Origin: Lachnospiraceae bacterium
GTDB taxonomy: Bacteria > Bacillota > Clostridia > Lachnospirales > Lachnospiraceae
Reading direction: 5' to 3'
Assembly: GCA_910575555.1 (NCBI GenBank)
Contig: CAJTFX010000003.1
Span: forward strand, 1-64,000
DNA: 64,000 bases
A program made the position numbers and the translations under genes. The notes under the pieces were generated by a model. The model searched no databases. It saw only the letters and a program-made list of their open reading frames with translations, and was not told the DNA's origin. This document shows, in pieces, positions 8,145 through 16,922 of the stretch. Each line of letters starts with the position of its first letter. Within the stretch, counting starts at the first letter, position 1.

Positions 8145-8172
8145 TTGATATAACTTAACAATATGATATAAT
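8145..8172 (+). promoter_or_regulatory. Promoter for the fibronectin-III protein gene
   Basis: TTGATA (8145-8150) and TATAAT (8167-8172) are spaced 16 bases apart, about 210 bases upstream of the ATG. Transcription from here would give a long leader containing three hairpins. Confidence 0.55.
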
Positions 8173-8265
8173 AAGCCTAACAAGAAACTAAGCACATCCC
8201 CAATCAGGCAAGAATTAATAATGTAAATTCATTCCATATTCCAAACAGATAAAAGTTCAAGAAAA

Positions 8266-8368
8266 CAGGAGTTTCATACTCCTTTCATATAGATAGGTAC
8301 TGTTATACAAACTTGTACCAAAGAGAGTAACCCATCAAAAAACATGAAGAAGGGCTAAGAACTAGCCC
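8266..8368 (+). promoter_or_regulatory. Leader with three successive hairpins
   Basis: Three short inverted repeats lie in the leader. They are AGGAGT/ACTCCT with a 5-base loop (about 8268-8284), GGTAC/GTACC (8296-8319) and GGGCTA/TAGCCC (8352-8368). The last stops two bases before the AAAGGAGG ribosome site, where it could affect translation. No known riboswitch class is recognised. Confidence 0.4.
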
Positions 8369-8384
8369 AAAGGAGGACAAGAAC

Positions 8385-9050
8385 ATGAAGAAAAACAAAA
8401 CAAGAACAAGAAAACCAATCATTGCAATGGCATTGACACTGACACTGCTGATGGCTTGTGTAGTCACTGCTGAATTCTGCAAGCTCCCAAAAGCTGTTCC
8501 TGAGAGTGTAGTAAGTGATGACAAGGGTTCCCTTGGTGACACTAAGTTCTTCAATGACACCAAAGGTGCTAAAGCTTCAACAAAGGTGAAAAAACCAGGA
8601 CAGGTAAAAGGGCTGAAGAAGGTAAAACTCAGAACTTATTCTTCTCTGGGAAGGAAAGTCAGCTCTGCCAAAATCAGCTTCAAGAAGGTAAAGGGAGCTA
8701 CAGGATATCAGATATTGATTTATGATAAAAAAGTGAAGGGTTGTCAAACCCCTCTCCTGTATGAAAAAAACACAAAAAAGACAACATACACCATCAAGAA
8801 CATGATTCCTGGATTAACATATACCATCAAAGTAAGGGCATATACAAAGGATAAGAAGGGAAAATTAGTGTATGGCAAAACAGCATCCATAAAGGTTAAG
8901 ACACCTGGCAGAGTAAAGGGCTTTTACTATGTGTGTAACCATTGTGTTGCTGTAATGCCACCTACAGATGACTGCTTGATCGATCATATAGACAGTGTTG
9001 ATAAAGTGCATGGAGAACTCCACACAAGTGGGACATATAACTGGAAGTAA
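8385..9050 (+). CDS. Secreted fibronectin type III domain protein
   Basis: The 221-residue product starts with a positively charged signal sequence (MKKNKTRTRK, then a hydrophobic core to about residue 32). A linker and one fibronectin type III domain follow (about 72-170, with ISFKKVKGATGYQI, TTYTIKNMIPGLTYTIKVRAY and ASIKVKTPG). Such domains are common on exported proteins of gut Firmicutes and mediate adhesion or spacing. The tail after 175 has three cysteines and no anchor. An LMAC sequence could be a poor lipobox, so a lipoprotein is possible. The gene is CpG-free except CG at 8981, inside TGATCGATCA. A GGAGG site lies 9 bases before the ATG. It is probably cargo of the island. Confidence 0.8.
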   Translation: MKKNKTRTRKPIIAMALTLTLLMACVVTAEFCKLPKAVPESVVSDDKGSLGDTKFFNDTKGAKASTKVKKPGQVKGLKKVKLRTYSSLGRKVSSAKISFKKVKGATGYQILIYDKKVKGCQTPLLYEKNTKKTTYTIKNMIPGLTYTIKVRAYTKDKKGKLVYGKTASIKVKTPGRVKGFYYVCNHCVAVMPPTDDCLIDHIDSVDKVHGELHTSGTYNWK

Positions 9051-9082
9051 ATCATTAGCACACCTATATATGAAATAGTCTG

Positions 9083-9122
9083 AAAAGCAGTCCTTAGCTG
9101 AAAAGCTGAGGGCTGTTTTTCA
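9083..9122 (+). terminator. Terminator after the fibronectin-III gene
   Basis: CAGTCCTTAGC and GCTGAGGGCTG form an 11-bp stem (two G-U pairs) around TGAAAA, followed by TTTTTC. Confidence 0.75.
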
Positions 9123-9343
9123 GTGCTTGTGGATAATGTTGAAATGGTAAATTTGTCACTTTTTTTTCACATATTTCCAGGCAAACCCAGAAAAAATATC
9201 ATTTTTACTATAGCTCCCAACACAGCACTGACGCTTAAAAATTTTTCGTAAAAAAACCTCCCATTTTATGGGGAGATGCGAGATAATAGAATTAACAACC
9301 AAACTATTTTTTCGCACACCCATAAAAGAGAGGAGGTTTTACT

Positions 9344-10724
9344 ATGAAGCAAGAATAAAAATCACAAGGAAAGAGGCCAGGGAACACCTGGAACAGTTTA
9401 AGCTTGCCTGTGAATTAGCCAGGCTGGTCCGGCACTGTTTTCCAGACCTTGTGCCGCTGCTGAGACAGATTCCTGATCCGAGAAACCAGAGTTATATTAC
9501 ATACCCCGGCGTAATCCTTCTTATGACCCGCATCCTTTCTTCTTTATTTTACATCAGCAGCATGCGGAAAACAAGCGAAGAATTCAATTCACAGACAATG
9601 ATAAGGAATATCTGGATGCTTTGTGAGGAGGAGCCGGCAGCGGATGAACTGCCTTATTGGGAAACCATCAACCGGTACCTGGAACGGCTGGAACCGGAAA
9701 AACTGCAGGATGTCATAAACTGTCTGTGCCGCAGGCTGCTGCGCAGCCGGACGTTTGAAGACATGCGCATCAGGGGGAAATACTGGCAGGTCATCATTGA
9801 TGGGACACAGCTTTACAGCAGCCGGGAGGAACTGGACGGGAAAAGCCTGCACCGCACCCATAACAGAGGGACGGAAAAAGAATACCGTGAGGACTATTAT
9901 TATGTGCTGGAGGCGAAGCTTGTGCTGCATCCGGAAATCATTATAAGCATCCAGACAGAATTTGTGGACAATGAAGATGGGAAGGAAATGGAAAAGCAGG
10001 ATTGTGAAAGGAAAGCCTGCTGGCGGCTGATGGAAAAACTGAAAAAGGCATTTCCCAGGCTGCCTGTCTGTTTATGCGCAGACAGGCAGCCTGGGAGGGT
10101 TTCTTTGAAAGATGCGTGGAAAAGAACTGGCGCTATATCCTGAGGTATAAGGAAGGGAGCATCCCTTCCGTGGGGGCAGAATACCGGGAACTGAAAGGGA
10201 TGGAAAAAAATTATCGGGAATATGCGCTGAAAACAGGGAAGAAATGGTATGATTATGTGACGGATATTGATTATAACGGATATAAAGTAAACCTGATAGA
10301 ATATGGGGAAAGCATGGAACATGTCTGCGTAAAAGGGAAGAAAAAAGGGGAAGCCCGGACAATCCGGAAAGAATTCTGGTTCCTTACGGACCTGCCTGCC
10401 ACGGCCAAAAACGTGGAAGGTCTGGTGGAGCGTGGAAGAATGAGGTGGAAGATAGAAAATGAGGGTTTCAACGCGCAGAAAAAGCATGGCTACTGTTTGG
10501 AACATCCATTCAGCAAAAACTATCAGGCATTGAAATGCCATTATTACCTGATACAGATCGGGCACATGATTGGGCAGTTCATGGACGCATGGGAACGGAT
10601 ATGGAAAAAAGTAAAACAGAGTTTGGAGCAGAAACACAGGAGAATGCTGGAAGCCATGAAAGAGACGCCGCTGAAAGAATACAGGGAAGAAATAAAGAAG
10701 AAGATACAGATACGGTTTATATAA
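9344..10724 (+). pseudogene. Transposase of the IS, two frameshifts
   Basis: A perfect GGAGG site precedes ATG 9344, but that frame stops after four codons (MKQE). One lost A would explain this, because the next frame continues IKITRKEAREHLEQF. The body runs to CLCAD at about 10083 and includes an IIDGTQLYSS block (probable first catalytic Asp). The reading frame then shifts inside a perfect inverted repeat and resumes as WEGFFERC to the stop at 10724. The residues following the CAD motif (probable second catalytic Asp) are lost. The product would be about 450 residues if intact. It is almost certainly inactive. Confidence 0.85.
10054..10095. repeat. Perfect 17-bp inverted repeat at the transposase frameshift
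   Basis: CCCAGGCTGCCTGTCTG (10054-10070) and its exact complement (10079-10095) flank an 8-base loop. The right arm coincides with the frame change, which suggests that one arm was copied onto the other. Confidence 0.85.
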
Positions 10725-10974
10725 AAGCAGGCAGGGAAAGGAGGCGGTGGAGAGACAGGTGAAAAGTAAAAAAGAAAAAAGCAGGGCACAGGGATTTTAT
10801 GGTTCAAAATAGGAACGTATTGACAGTTTAGTCTATAAGATTGAATCCAAGCTGCCCTAAGAGAGCAAATATTAATTTAAGCGTCAGAGCTGTTGTACGG
10901 ATGTTTTTGCTTGCCCCGGCATAGAGCCGATGATACAATAAAATCAACAGAGTTTCAAAAGGAGATGAAAAAGT

Positions 10975-12555
10975 ATGGGAATTTATGTCAACCCGGGAAA
11001 TATTCCGTTTCGGGAGTCCCGATGTTCCAGGATATATATTGACAAAAGTATGTTGATCGCAAAGGTAAATGCGGTGTGCAGAACGGAGAGAAAGTGTATA
11101 TGCGTCAGCCGCCCGCGCCGTTTCGGCAAATCCATGGCCGCAAATATGCTGGCAGCCTACTATAGCTGCGGCTGTGATTCGGCAGAGCTGTTTGCGGGGT
11201 TAAAGATTGAGAAGGAACAGAGTTTTCAGGAGCATCTGAACCGTCATTATGTAATCAGGATTGATGTTCAGCGTTTTCTGGAATCGGAAAAAGAGCTGGA
11301 TTCATTTATCGGAGATATGGAAAGAAGCGTGGTAGCGGAATTGCTCGAAGAGTTTTCGGAATACAAAGGGTTTGATTCAGACAGCCGGTTAAAAACTGCG
11401 CTTGACCAGATTTTTATTCAGTCCCAAAAGGGATTTATTTTTATTATTGATGAGTGGGACTGTGTGTTCCGGATTGCCAGAAACCGCAAAGAAATGCAGA
11501 AAGAATATCTGGATTTTTTGCGGGGGCTTTTTAAAGGAGCTGATTATACAGAACTTGTTTATATGACGGGTATCCTGCCCATTAAGAAATACGGGGAGCA
11601 CTCTGCGATCAATATTTTTGATGAATATTCCATGATTTCTCCCAAAAATCTGGGAGAATATTTTGGCTTTACGGAAAAGGAAGTATATGATGCCTGCAGA
11701 CAGCAGGGCATGGATTATGCAGAGGTGGAAAGATGGTATGACGGATACCGCGTGGGAAAATTCCATATCTATAATCCAAAATCTGTGGCGGATGCACTGA
11801 CCTGGGAAGAAATTCAGAGTTACTGGACAGGGACGGAAACTTATGAGGCGCTGAAGGTTTATATAGATTTGAATTTTGACGGTCTGAAGGAGGCTGTTAC
11901 GGCAATGTTGGGGAATGGCCGGTGTGTGATTGATCCTACCACATTTCAGAATGATATGACCACATTCCGGACCAGGGACGATGTACTGACGCTTCTGGTG
12001 CATCTTGGCTATCTGACCTATGAGAAGGAGACCAGTCAGGTATTTATCCCCAATCGGGAGATTGAGCAGGAGTTTATGCGGGCGGTGAAAGTAGGGGGAT
12101 GGGATGGCGTGATTCAGTCTTTGAACCGTTCACAGGAGCTTTTGGAAAGCACATGGGCGCTGGATGGGGCCGCAGTGGCAGAAGGGATGTCGGCCATTCA
12201 CAGTGAGACTTCTTCTGTTTTAAAATATAATCAGGAGAGTTCACTTACCTCCGCGGTGCTTATGGCATATTACAGTGCGAAAATATATTATCTCAATCCC
12301 ATTATGGAGCTTCCATCCGGGAAAAGCTTTGCAGACGTGGTTTACCTGCCGAAGCGGAATACAGAATATCCGGCGCTGGTAATTGAGCTGAAATGGGATA
12401 AGACGGCCAGCGGGGCAATCCGCCAGATCAAAGAGAAGAAATATGCATCCTGGATTGAGGGCTATGCTGGGGATATCCTTTTGGTGGGAATTAACTATGA
12501 AAAAGAAACGAAGGTTCATGAATGCATCATTGAAAAATATGTAAAAACGAATTAG
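10975..12555 (+). CDS. AAA-ATPase-like / PD-(D/E)XK nuclease-family protein
   Basis: This 526-residue protein has the AAA-ATPase_like N-terminal domain (PF09820-type: IYIDKSMLI, then the P-loop variant SRPRRFGKSM near residue 50 and FIIDEWDCV near 160). Its C-terminal domain is a DUF1703/PD-(D/E)XK type (about 420-520: SGKSFADVVYLP, ALVIELKWDK). These proteins are abundant in gut anaerobes and their function is not established. A role with mobile DNA is often suspected, and this copy sits directly beside the IS. A distant relative lies at 27721-29418. AAAGGAG lies upstream of the ATG. Confidence 0.88.
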   Translation: MGIYVNPGNIPFRESRCSRIYIDKSMLIAKVNAVCRTERKCICVSRPRRFGKSMAANMLAAYYSCGCDSAELFAGLKIEKEQSFQEHLNRHYVIRIDVQRFLESEKELDSFIGDMERSVVAELLEEFSEYKGFDSDSRLKTALDQIFIQSQKGFIFIIDEWDCVFRIARNRKEMQKEYLDFLRGLFKGADYTELVYMTGILPIKKYGEHSAINIFDEYSMISPKNLGEYFGFTEKEVYDACRQQGMDYAEVERWYDGYRVGKFHIYNPKSVADALTWEEIQSYWTGTETYEALKVYIDLNFDGLKEAVTAMLGNGRCVIDPTTFQNDMTTFRTRDDVLTLLVHLGYLTYEKETSQVFIPNREIEQEFMRAVKVGGWDGVIQSLNRSQELLESTWALDGAAVAEGMSAIHSETSSVLKYNQESSLTSAVLMAYYSAKIYYLNPIMELPSGKSFADVVYLPKRNTEYPALVIELKWDKTASGAIRQIKEKKYASWIEGYAGDILLVGINYEKETKVHECIIEKYVKTN

Positions 12556-12594
12556 CAATGGTCAGTCCCATAAACTGCAGCGTGGGAGCTTACA

Positions 12595-13560
12595 ATGAGA
12601 GGAAAGAAAATGGAAGAACGGGAACAAACGCAGACAAGTTTAAAGATACAGAAAACAGAGTGGATTTACAGCCAGATTCAAAAACAGCGGGAAGCAGAGG
12701 ACGCACTGTTTGAACAAATCCGCCGGGAACAGGACGCATTGAACCGGCTGAACCAGTCCATTGAGAAAAATATGGAGCGGACCAAAGAGGCCAGGAAATA
12801 TAACCGGGAATTTCAGGAGCATATGGACGCTCAGGTCTATGCCATGTATGGTATTACAGAAGATAAATTACAGGGGATTCAGGAATACCGGAATGCCTAT
12901 TACCGGGGATGCGCTTTTTCCCTGTTTTTGCTGTCTGTGGTGTTGGTGGCATTGTGCGGCCTTCTCCACGGGTTTCAGTCACAGATATGTCTGTTTATGA
13001 TTGCTTTTTCCGGAATCGAGGGAACGCTTCTGGCGCAGGAGAAAAAGAGAGGAAAAATTTTGGATACGATCTGCAAACTCCTGTATCTTCTCATGTTTCC
13101 CCTTATGATGGTGGTATTTATCTGTTTTGAACTGGGCTATCAGGAATATGATTTGATTCTTCCCTGGCTGTCAGTTTTTGGCATTTGCGTACTGGTGTTT
13201 GGCACTGCGGCTTATTTCTGTTACAATCCTTACCGGAAAGAAAAGAAAAAAGCGGGAGAAGCCAGAGATACGCTTCGGGAAATAGAAAGAACCGTCCAAA
13301 AAGAAGTGAAGAAGGATCAGAAATCCAGAGAAAAGTCCGAGAAACGGCAGAAAAAATTGCTGGGCCGGGAAGCGGCCAGACAGCAGAAGCAATTGGAAAA
13401 AGAGGAAAAACAGAGGCAGAAATTACTGGAAAAAGAGGAAAAACAGAGGCAGAAATTACTGGAAAAAGAGGAAGAACAGGGGCAGAAATTACTGGAAAAA
13501 GAGGAAGAACAGGGGCAGAAATTATTGGAAAAGGAAGAAAAGCAACAGCAGGAAGGGTGA
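12595..13560 (+). CDS. Coiled-coil membrane protein with 11-residue tandem repeats
   Basis: The 321-residue protein has an N-terminal coiled coil (about 10-80), four hydrophobic segments (about 105-125, 130-145, 163-182 and 188-210) and a cytoplasmic-looking Lys/Glu/Gln-rich coiled-coil tail from 215. The tail ends in five copies of an 11-residue unit (KLLEKEEKQRQ-like) encoded by a 33-bp repeat. No enzymatic motif is seen and I do not recognise a family. The ATG at 12595 (GGGAG upstream) or 12610 (GAGG upstream) could be the start. Its job is unknown; the architecture suggests a membrane-anchored scaffold. Confidence 0.75.
   Translation: MRGKKMEEREQTQTSLKIQKTEWIYSQIQKQREAEDALFEQIRREQDALNRLNQSIEKNMERTKEARKYNREFQEHMDAQVYAMYGITEDKLQGIQEYRNAYYRGCAFSLFLLSVVLVALCGLLHGFQSQICLFMIAFSGIEGTLLAQEKKRGKILDTICKLLYLLMFPLMMVVFICFELGYQEYDLILPWLSVFGICVLVFGTAAYFCYNPYRKEKKKAGEARDTLREIERTVQKEVKKDQKSREKSEKRQKKLLGREAARQQKQLEKEEKQRQKLLEKEEKQRQKLLEKEEEQGQKLLEKEEEQGQKLLEKEEKQQQEG
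13384..13548 (+). repeat. Five tandem 33-bp units in a coiled-coil gene
   Basis: Units start at 13384, 13417, 13450, 13483 and 13516. Units 2 to 4 are nearly identical, so recent slippage or recombination is likely. Copy number probably varies between strains and would keep the frame. Confidence 0.9.
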
Positions 13561-13725
13561 AGCTGCTTAAAATGCTGTTACGCCGGTAGTTCTGCCCATA
13601 TCATAAAACGTTTTCTGTATGGGAAAGCGTGTTTGAAAAATCCTTCCCGCCTTTCTTTACAGATTTTCCCAGTTTTGGAATGAGGCAAATAGCAGATATT
13701 ATACCAGAGACATTTTGAATCTGAG

Positions 13726-15708
13726 GTGATAAAACTGAGAAATCATTTGAAAAATCAGACCAGCCCCTATCTTTTGCAGCACGCCGGGCATCCCATTGAG
13801 TGGTATCCCTGGTGCGAGGAGGCTTTTGAGCGGGCAAAAAAAGAGGACAAACCGATATTTTTAAGTATCGGCTACAGTACCTGCCACTGGTGCCATGTGA
13901 TGGCCCATGAGAATTTTGAAGATGAAGAGGTGGCCGAAGAACTGAACCGCCATTTTATTTCTGTTAAGGTGGACCGGGAGGAACGGCCGGACATTGACAG
14001 CATTTATATGGCGGCATGCCTGTTGTTTACCGGAAGCGGCGGATGGCCGGTCAGCTTGTTTCTGACGCCGGAGCAGAAGCCTTTTTATGCCGGAACTTAT
14101 TTCCCAAAGGAGACGGCATACGGCCGGATCGGGTTTTTAGATTTGCTGCGGGCCCTGCACAAACGCTGGGAGCAGGACAGGGAAAAGCTGGCGGAATCTG
14201 CAGAAGAACTGATTGGGCAGATGAACAAGGAACAGGATACGGCCAAATCCGGCCTTTCCTGGCAGCATTTATCCCTTCAGGCGGTGCGGCAGTTTAAAGG
14301 AAGCTTTGATGAAATTTACGGCGGGTTCGGCGGTGCGCCTAAATTTCCCATGGCTCACAATCTGATGTTTTTAATGGAATATTACCGGGTGAACCGGGAC
14401 AGGCGGGCCCTGGAAATGGCGGAAAAAACCCTGGTGCAGATGTATCGGGGCGGGATGTTTGATCATATCGGCGGAGGATTTTCCAGATATTCCACCGATC
14501 CATATTTTCTGGTGCCTCATTTTGAAAAAATGCTGTATGACAATGCGCTGCTTTTGATGGCTTATACCCAGGCTTATTCTCTCACCGGAAAAGAAATTTA
14601 CCGGGAAGTGGTCAGGAAAACCGCCCAGTATATTCAGCGTGAAATGACGGCTTCCGGCGGCGGCTTTTACTCTGCCCAGGACGCGGACAGCCAGGGGGAA
14701 GAGGGGAAATATTATGTATTTGCCTGTGAGGAGCTCACGTCCCTTCTGGGCAGTTCTGCCGGGAGGAAATTTAATGAGCATTTCAATATTACCAGGGAGG
14801 GAAATTTTGAGGGAAAAAGCATTCCCAACCGGCTGAATGCGGAAAATACAGAGGAAATCCTGTGCACCGGCGGAGAAGAAGAGTGCTCCCATACAGAGCC
14901 GGAAAGGCTTCTGTCCAAAGTGTACGCATACCGGAAACAGAGGTATCAGCTGTTTTTGGATGACAAAATTCTCACTTCCTGGAATGGTCTGATGATAGGG
15001 GCTTTTGCCAGAATGTACCGGATGTTCGGACAGGAAAGTTATCTGCGCCAGGCAAAAGCGGCCTGCAGATTTTTGGAAAATCAGAAAAAAGGGGAAGATT
15101 CTTTATATGTAAGCTGCCGCAAAGGCCATTGTCAGGGCAAAGGATTTCTGGAAGATTATGCATTTTATGGGTTTGGGCTGATCGAGCTTTACGGCGCCTC
15201 ATTGGAAAAGAAATACCTGGAACTGGCGGAGCATTACTGCAGCAGGGCCATAGAATTGTTTGCAGATAAGGAAAAGGGCGGTTTTTTTCTCTATGGAGCA
15301 GAGAATGAGCCTCTGGTTGCCCCTTCGAAAGAAACTTATGACGGGGCAGTTCCCAGCGGCAATTCCGTGATGGCTTATAACCTGGTAAAGCTGTGGCAGA
15401 TTACCGGAAAAGAAGCCTGGCGGGAGCAGGCCGCCTGGCAGTTGGATTTCCTTTCCTATTATGCGGAGCAGTATCCGGCGGGACAGAGCTTTTCCCTGCT
15501 GGCGGCGCTTTTATACCAGAATCCCCCGGAGCATATCGTAGGCGTTCTGAAAGAAGAGAAGGATTTGAAGAAATTGCAGAAGCTGTATGGAAAAGATGCG
15601 GATATTGTGGTGTTTTGGGAAGAAAATGAAAAGTATGAGCGGATCAACAACCGGGCTACTTTGTATCTCTGCAAAGAGGGGAGCTGCAGGCCGCCGGTGA
15701 ATTTGTAG
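13726..15708 (+). CDS. yyaL: YyaL-like thioredoxin-domain / six-hairpin glycosidase-like protein (DUF255)
   Basis: This 660-residue protein begins with the DUF255 thioredoxin-like domain ([17 protein letters not shown], then STCHWCHVM with the CxxC near residue 55). An alpha/alpha toroid like N-acylglucosamine 2-epimerases fills the rest (about 180-620). Members include B. subtilis YyaL and mammalian SPATA20; the exact activity is not known. The frame opens with GTG at 13726, but no ribosome site suits it. GAGGTG at 13724-13729 would better serve a CTG at 13735, so the start is uncertain by a few codons. A small hairpin follows the stop. Confidence 0.9.
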   Translation: MIKLRNHLKNQTSPYLLQHAGHPIEWYPWCEEAFERAKKEDKPIFLSIGYSTCHWCHVMAHENFEDEEVAEELNRHFISVKVDREERPDIDSIYMAACLLFTGSGGWPVSLFLTPEQKPFYAGTYFPKETAYGRIGFLDLLRALHKRWEQDREKLAESAEELIGQMNKEQDTAKSGLSWQHLSLQAVRQFKGSFDEIYGGFGGAPKFPMAHNLMFLMEYYRVNRDRRALEMAEKTLVQMYRGGMFDHIGGGFSRYSTDPYFLVPHFEKMLYDNALLLMAYTQAYSLTGKEIYREVVRKTAQYIQREMTASGGGFYSAQDADSQGEEGKYYVFACEELTSLLGSSAGRKFNEHFNITREGNFEGKSIPNRLNAENTEEILCTGGEEECSHTEPERLLSKVYAYRKQRYQLFLDDKILTSWNGLMIGAFARMYRMFGQESYLRQAKAACRFLENQKKGEDSLYVSCRKGHCQGKGFLEDYAFYGFGLIELYGASLEKKYLELAEHYCSRAIELFADKEKGGFFLYGAENEPLVAPSKETYDGAVPSGNSVMAYNLVKLWQITGKEAWREQAAWQLDFLSYYAEQYPAGQSFSLLAALLYQNPPEHIVGVLKEEKDLKKLQKLYGKDADIVVFWEENEKYERINNRATLYLCKEGSCRPPVNL

Positions 15709-15715
15709 AGGATGC

Positions 15716-15742
15716 TGCTGAAATAACGTATGTTATTTTTCA
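15716..15742 (+). terminator. Possible terminator after yyaL
   Basis: CTGAAATAAC and GTTATTTTTCAG pair around GTAT with a small bulge. The T run lies within the stem, so this is only a moderate candidate. Confidence 0.4.
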
Positions 15743-15826
15743 GGGACGCGATAGTTTTCCTCTTGAGAAAAAGCTGACAAAAACCTTCTCTCATGGTACA
15801 ATGTCAGGGAAAGGCAGGAGGAACTT

Positions 15827-16696
15827 ATGGTAGATAAAACGTTATTTATGGAAACGCTGCGCTCCGTACAGGAGATAGCAAAGGCTTCCCCGGAACCCAT
15901 GAGCCGGGAGGAGATTCAGGAATATTTTAAGGATATGGAATTATCTTCCCAGCAGCAGGAAATGATTTACCAGTTTTTTCAGAAGCCTCTGGAGGATCAA
16001 TCCAGTCAGTCCCCGGAGGGAAGCCTGGCGGGGAAAGCTGGACAGTCCCCAGAGGAGAGCCTGGCGGGGGAAGCTGGACAGTCCCCAGAGGGAAGTTTGC
16101 CGGGAAAATCCATGAAGGGAACTTCCCAATCCCCGGGCAGCGGAAAGAACGCAGTCCATTCCAGGCATTACCAGATGTATCTGAATGAGATTCATAACAT
16201 TTCCGATTTATCCCGGGAAGGAATATCTGAGCTGTATCAGAAGCTCCTGGAAGGAGACCGTTTGGCGATTTCTGTTATCTCTGCCCAATGGCTGAAAAAG
16301 ATTACAACCATTGCCAAAGCCTATGTGACAGGCCGTGCATTGGTGGAAGATTTGGTGCAGGAGGGGAATATGGGCCTTTTACTGGGGATGGAGCAATTAC
16401 TGGGAGCAAAAAAGCAGCGTCCGGAGCTGTCTTTGGACAGTGACGCCATGGAACAGCAGTTGGAAACTTATGTCCGGGAGGCTATGGAGCAGTACCGTCT
16501 TGAAATGGAAGGAACGGATTACGGAGAAAGCGCCCTTCTGGCGAAAGTCAACCTGGTGTATGAAGCCAGAAAGGTGCTGGCAGAGGAGAACGGAACGATT
16601 CCGTCCATACGGGAATTAAGCGATTATACGAAAATTCCTGCCGGGGAAATCCGTGACATTATGGCATTGTCCCGGAAAAAGGGAGAACAGCCGTAA
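15827..16696 (+). CDS. Sigma-70-like protein lacking region 4
   Basis: In this 289-residue protein, residues 110-180 resemble sigma region 1.2/2 (YQMYLNEIHNISDLSREG, then LVEDLVQEGNMGLLLGM near 170-187). Residues 235-285 resemble region 3 (VLAEENGTIPSIRELSDYTKIPAGEI). The protein ends there, without the -35-binding region 4. The N-terminal 110 residues carry a 12-residue tandem repeat (GQSPEESLAGEA-like, three copies). It may be a degenerate sigma factor or a regulator borrowing sigma domains. AGGAGG lies upstream of the ATG. A DUF3006 gene follows 46 bases later, probably co-transcribed. Confidence 0.8.
   Translation: MVDKTLFMETLRSVQEIAKASPEPMSREEIQEYFKDMELSSQQQEMIYQFFQKPLEDQSSQSPEGSLAGKAGQSPEESLAGEAGQSPEGSLPGKSMKGTSQSPGSGKNAVHSRHYQMYLNEIHNISDLSREGISELYQKLLEGDRLAISVISAQWLKKITTIAKAYVTGRALVEDLVQEGNMGLLLGMEQLLGAKKQRPELSLDSDAMEQQLETYVREAMEQYRLEMEGTDYGESALLAKVNLVYEARKVLAEENGTIPSIRELSDYTKIPAGEIRDIMALSRKKGEQP
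16007..16114 (+). repeat. Three tandem 36-bp units inside the sigma-like gene
   Basis: Units start at 16007, 16043 and 16079 (CAGTCCCCRGAGG...) and encode the 12-residue GQSPEESLAGEA-type repeat in a low-complexity linker. The third copy is the most diverged. Confidence 0.85.
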
Positions 16697-16742
16697 AAAA
16701 CACTTTTAGATAAAGCCTGAACTGGCAGGAAGGAGAGAATGT

Positions 16743-16922
16743 ATGAATTTTGGACCGATAGAATACACCGTGGCAAGGATTGACGGAGATTATGCCTATT
16801 TACAGCAGACAGAGCGTCCGGAGGAAGAATTGAAATGTGTGGCAAGGGCATTGCTGCCGCCGGAGCTTGCAGAAGGCTCGCAGCTCCATTATGAAATGAT
16901 GGAGTATACGCTGAAACAGTGA
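16743..16922 (+). CDS. DUF3006-like small protein (59 aa)
   Basis: The protein is a short beta-rich fold with the pattern YTVARIDGDYAYLQQTE ... ARALLPPELAEGSQL, as in DUF3006 proteins (small barrels of unknown function common in clostridia). The start is supported by GGAAGGAGAG upstream of the ATG. It follows the sigma-like gene in the same direction. Its stop codon abuts the 39-bp tandem repeats, so the 3' end of the transcript is repetitive. Confidence 0.7.
   Translation: MNFGPIEYTVARIDGDYAYLQQTERPEEELKCVARALLPPELAEGSQLHYEMMEYTLKQ

Larger units (their letters stand above)
9222..10893 (+). mobile_element. Decayed insertion sequence with 18-bp terminal inverted repeats
   Basis: The left end ACAGCACTGACGCTTAAA (9222-9239) matches the complement of the right end (10876-10893) at 17 of 18 bases, enclosing one broken DDE transposase gene. 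I see no flanking target-site duplication. Base composition changes sharply across it: CpG-free DNA on the left, normal host-like DNA on the right. I could not assign an IS family with confidence. Confidence 0.8.

Noticed and set aside
9900-10637. Minus-strand open frame opposite the transposase
   Set aside because: Phe/Pro-rich shadow translation; the plus strand shows clear transposase motifs.
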